Below, one piece after another: positions 4,678 to 6,581 of a stretch of 6,581 bases of DNA. Origin of the DNA: Spirochaetales bacterium (lineage in GTDB: Bacteria > Spirochaetota > Spirochaetia > Sphaerochaetales > Sphaerochaetaceae); assembly GCA_017632495.1 (NCBI GenBank), contig JAGBRG010000157.1, positions 1 through 6,581 on the forward strand, given 5' to 3'. Both the position numbers and the translations under genes were made by a program. Numbering within the stretch: the first letter of the stretch is position 1; every line of letters starts with the position of its first letter. The notes below the pieces were generated by a model that ran no database searches, was not told where the DNA came from, and saw only the letters and a program-made list of their open reading frames with translations.

Positions 4678-6015
4678 TCAGTTCATGCCCATCTGCTTCA
4701 TCATAGCAGCCTGGTACTTTTTATTCTTAGCGAGCTTCTTCATATTCAGCCGCATCTTTTCAAACTTCTTCAAAAGGTGGCCCACTTCTCCTACGGAAGT
4801 TCCGCTTCCTTTTGCTATCCTTCTCTTTCGAGCCGGACCAATTATATATATATTCTGTCTTTCTTGGAAGGTCATTGACTGGATAATTGCCTTTTCTTTC
4901 AGCATTTCCTGCTTGTTTATGTCCTCTTCCGAGATATTTCCCTTGGCTCCGGGAAGCATATCGATGATTTTTCCAAGGCCTCCCATCTTAGTCATGTTCT
5001 CAATCTGCTCAAGATAATCCTGAAGATCGAAGGTGTTTTTGGCCATCTTCTCCTGAAGTCTTTCGGCCTGTTTCTGGTCAAAAGCCTCCTGAGCCTTCTC
5101 AACCAGGGTGACGATATCACCCATTCCGAGGATACGGCTGGCCATTCTGTCAGGATAGAACGGCTCAAGATTATCAAGCTTCTCACCGACACCTATGAAC
5201 TTGATGGGCTTTCCGACAACTTCTCTGAGAGAAAGGGCGGCACCGCCACGGGTATCTGAATCGAACTTGGTAAGAATAACACCGGAGATTCCGACCTTCT
5301 GCTCGAACTCCTGTGCAATTGTTACGGCGTTCTGACCTGTCATGGCATCGGCTACGAACAGAGTCTCATCGGGATGCACTGCCGCATTGATGTCCATCAG
5401 CTCCTTCATCATGGCTTCATCAAGATACATTCTTCCTGATGTATCGATGATAAGGACATCGTACTGCTCGCGCTTTGCACGCTTTAAAGCCTCAACGGCA
5501 ACCTTGACGGCGTCTTTTGTATTCAGATCAGCGTGTACGGGAACTCCGACCTGCTCACCCAGAACCTGAAGCTGTGTGATAGCAGCTGGTCTGATGAGGT
5601 CACATGCTGCCATCATCACACGGCGGCCCTGCTTCTTCAAAAGAGTTGCAAGCTTTGCACTTGTTGTGGTCTTACCTGAACCCTGAAGACCCATCATCAG
5701 AATGACGGTGACAGTATCCGGTCCCTTGAGGTTGAGCTTCTGATTATCCTGGTCTCCCAAAAGCTGGACCATCTTGTCATAGACGATCTTTGTGAACTGC
5801 TGACCTGGGTCAACTGCCTTGAGAACCTTATCGCCCTTGGCCTCCTCCATTGTCCTGTTGACGAATCTTCTTACGACACGGAGGTTTACATCGGCATCTA
5901 AAAGAGCGATCTTTATCTCTTCGACTGCGTCCTGGACATTCTTTTCGCTTATCTTGGACTTGCCGGAAATAGAGCGTAATATCGATGAAAATCTATCACT
6001 GATTGAATCAAACAT
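4678..6015 (-). CDS. ffh: Signal recognition particle protein Ffh (SRP54 family GTPase)
   Basis: Ffh binds the 4.5S RNA and signal sequences of nascent membrane or secreted proteins, and docks with FtsY to deliver ribosomes to the Sec translocon. The protein has 445 residues, normal for the family. The N domain spans about 1-95, with the ALLDADVN motif at 37-44. The G domain follows: P-loop GLQGSGKTT (109-117), DLIRPAAITQL (139-149), DTSGR (191-195), TKFDSDTRGGAALS (249-262) and GVGEKLDNLEPF (275-286). The methionine-rich M domain runs from about 305, with the RNA-binding stretch RKRRIAKGSGTSVGEV (396-411) and a Met-rich end. The ATG at 6015 gives the family's usual MFDSISDRFS opening, so the start is secure although no ribosome binding site is visible. 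Small departures from the common forms are DTSGR (often DTAGR) and TKFDSDTRGG (often TKLDGDARGG). The 4.5S RNA gene is not in the window. rpsP follows after 22 nt. Confidence 0.98.
   Translation of the reverse strand: MFDSISDRFSSILRSISGKSKISEKNVQDAVEEIKIALLDADVNLRVVRRFVNRTMEEAKGDKVLKAVDPGQQFTKIVYDKMVQLLGDQDNQKLNLKGPDTVTVILMMGLQGSGKTTTSAKLATLLKKQGRRVMMAACDLIRPAAITQLQVLGEQVGVPVHADLNTKDAVKVAVEALKRAKREQYDVLIIDTSGRMYLDEAMMKELMDINAAVHPDETLFVADAMTGQNAVTIAQEFEQKVGISGVILTKFDSDTRGGAALSLREVVGKPIKFIGVGEKLDNLEPFYPDRMASRILGMGDIVTLVEKAQEAFDQKQAERLQEKMAKNTFDLQDYLEQIENMTKMGGLGKIIDMLPGAKGNISEEDINKQEMLKEKAIIQSMTFQERQNIYIIGPARKRRIAKGSGTSVGEVGHLLKKFEKMRLNMKKLAKNKKYQAAMMKQMGMN
4841..4869 (-). promoter_or_regulatory. 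Possible internal promoter in the 3' part of ffh
   Basis: On the minus strand, TTCCAA (4869-4864) lies 17 bp before a perfect TATAAT (4846-4841), inside the Ffh codons for residues 383-392. The run responsible is ATA TAT ATA ATT, which uses the scarce ATA codon twice. A transcript starting near 4834 would supply rpsP and the genes beyond it with a leader of about 180 nt. The -35 match is only 3 of 6, so this is a weak call. Confidence 0.22.
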
Positions 6016-6066
6016 AACCGAGGAATTATTACCTAAATCTAGTATTAATGTCTAGTATATAAGTTA
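6016..6066 (-). promoter_or_regulatory. Candidate promoter in the smc-ffh gap, driving ffh
   Basis: The 51-bp gap is strikingly AT-rich compared with the genes on each side. On the minus strand it holds TAGACA (6054-6049, 5 of 6 to the -35 consensus), an 18-bp spacer, then AATAAT (6030-6025, 5 of 6 to the -10). A start about 7 nt downstream would fall near 6018, only 2-4 nt before the ffh ATG. No Shine-Dalgarno-like sequence lies at the usual distance before that ATG. A second -10-like hexamer, TATACT (6059-6054), has no good -35. The gap also carries an 8-bp direct repeat, listed separately. This is pattern matching by eye; the gap could instead be crossed by readthrough from smc. Confidence 0.42.
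6038..6058. repeat. Two copies of TCTAGTAT at 13-bp period upstream of ffh
   Basis: TCTAGTAT occurs exactly at 6038-6045 and again at 6051-6058 on the plus strand (ATACTAGA on the transcribed-sense minus strand). One copy overlaps the candidate -35 of the ffh promoter and the other lies in its spacer. That placement would suit an operator, but 13 bp is not a whole number of helical turns and AT-rich gaps throw up short repeats by chance. Confidence 0.5.
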
Positions 6067-6581
6067 TCAGCCCTTAAGCGTATCGTGCTCGTCCAGGTTC
6101 TCTATGTCCTCGATCTTGTAACCGATCATCTTGGACACGCCCGGTTCCTGCTGGGTTACGCCCAGAAGACAGTCAGATCCCATTACGGTACCCTTGTTAT
6201 GGGTGATGATGATGAACTGGCTCTTATCCTCGAACTTATCAAGAACACGCATGAAAGCTCCGATGTTTCTGCTATCCAGAGCAGCATCGATCTCGTCCAG
6301 GATACAGAACGGAGACGGCTTGACCATGTAGGTTGCAAATAGAAGTGCCACAGCTGTCATGGATCGCTCTCCACCTGAGAGAAGATTCAGCTGAAGCATC
6401 TTTTTTCCTGGCGGCTGGGCCTTGATGTCAATTCCTGACTCCAGAATGTTTTCCTCGTCGGTGAGCATGAGCTCTGCCTTACCTCCGCCGAACAGTGTCG
6501 TGAACATTTCCTGGAAGTTTTCTGATATCTGGCCGTAGGTTTCCATGAACATCTCTTCGCTTCTTCTTCTGATTTCAGCGA
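6067..6581 (-). CDS. smc: SMC chromosome segregation ATPase, C-terminal part (5' end outside window)
   Basis: Only the last 170 residues are present; the reading frame runs off the window edge at 6581. SMC proteins are long coiled-coil ATPases that compact and help segregate the chromosome, usually with ScpA and ScpB. The fragment is the C-terminal half of the head. It starts with the end of the coiled coil, followed by FTTLFGGGKAEL (about residues 26-37) and the AQPPGKK segment (54-60). The ABC signature LSGGE is at 67-71, Walker B CILDEID at 92-98, the D-loop AALD at 99-102, and the switch histidine in IITHNKGT at about 127. All motifs expected of this half are intact. The stop is TGA at 6069-6067, 51 nt before ffh. 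RecN or Rad50 could share the ABC motifs, but the GGGKAEL and AQPPGKK blocks are typical of bacterial SMC. An ATG at 6552 is internal, not the true start. Confidence 0.96.
   Translation of the reverse strand, partial: AEIRRRSEEMFMETYGQISENFQEMFTTLFGGGKAELMLTDEENILESGIDIKAQPPGKKMLQLNLLSGGERSMTAVALLFATYMVKPSPFCILDEIDAALDSRNIGAFMRVLDKFEDKSQFIIITHNKGTVMGSDCLLGVTQQEPGVSKMIGYKIEDIENLDEHDTLKG

Noticed and set aside
1..6581. CRISPR arrays, tRNA or rRNA genes, insertion sequences, attachment sites
   Set aside because: No regularly spaced long repeats, cloverleaf-like sequences, transposase-like frames or terminal inverted repeats were seen on either strand.

Overview
This window looks like part of a bacterial chromosome carrying core housekeeping genes. 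Every gene I can support reads on the minus strand, so transcription runs from high to low coordinates. Base composition is moderate, codons are used evenly, and there are no mobile elements, RNA genes or CRISPR repeats. After a standard ffh-rpsP-khpA-rimM-trmD-rplS block comes yraN, a small zinc-site protein, coaD, rpmF, acpP and rnc. As I recall it, this order matches the ffh-to-rnc stretch of Borrelia and is shared in large part by Treponema. I therefore infer a spirochaete, probably Treponema-like. The assignment rests on gene order and protein flavour, not on a search.

Layout in transcription order. (1) 6581-6067: the 3' end of smc (chromosome condensation). (2) A 51-bp AT-rich gap holding a plausible promoter and a short direct repeat, then ffh (6015-4678), the protein part of the signal recognition particle. 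(3) A tightly packed ribosome and tRNA block: rpsP (S16), khpA (KH RNA-binding protein), rimM (30S maturation), trmD (tRNA m1G37 methyltransferase) and rplS (L19). Gaps are 5 nt or less, or the genes overlap, after a 22-nt ffh-rpsP gap. Three of these genes start with GTG or TTG. (4) A clear rho-independent terminator at 2495-2527. (5) yraN, an uncharacterised CxxC/HxxC protein and coaD (coenzyme A synthesis), joined by overlapping stop and start codons. (6) A 66-bp gap with a promoter candidate, then rpmF (L32), acpP (acyl carrier protein) and rnc (RNase III), separated by 3 nt and 1 nt.

Together these genes serve protein synthesis and export (Ffh, S16, L19, L32, RimM, TrmD, KhpA), RNA processing (RNase III), and the coenzyme A / acyl carrier arm of lipid metabolism. 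CoaD makes the precursor of the CoA that donates the phosphopantetheine arm of AcpP. The usual fatty-acid genes (plsX, fabH, fabD, fabG) are absent from between rpmF and acpP.

I see no previously undescribed multi-gene system here. The points most worth checking are the uncharacterised zinc-site protein, a probable leaderless or near-leaderless ffh transcript, a terminator inside the gene cluster with no strong promoter after it, and a Glu in place of the catalytic Asp of TrmD.
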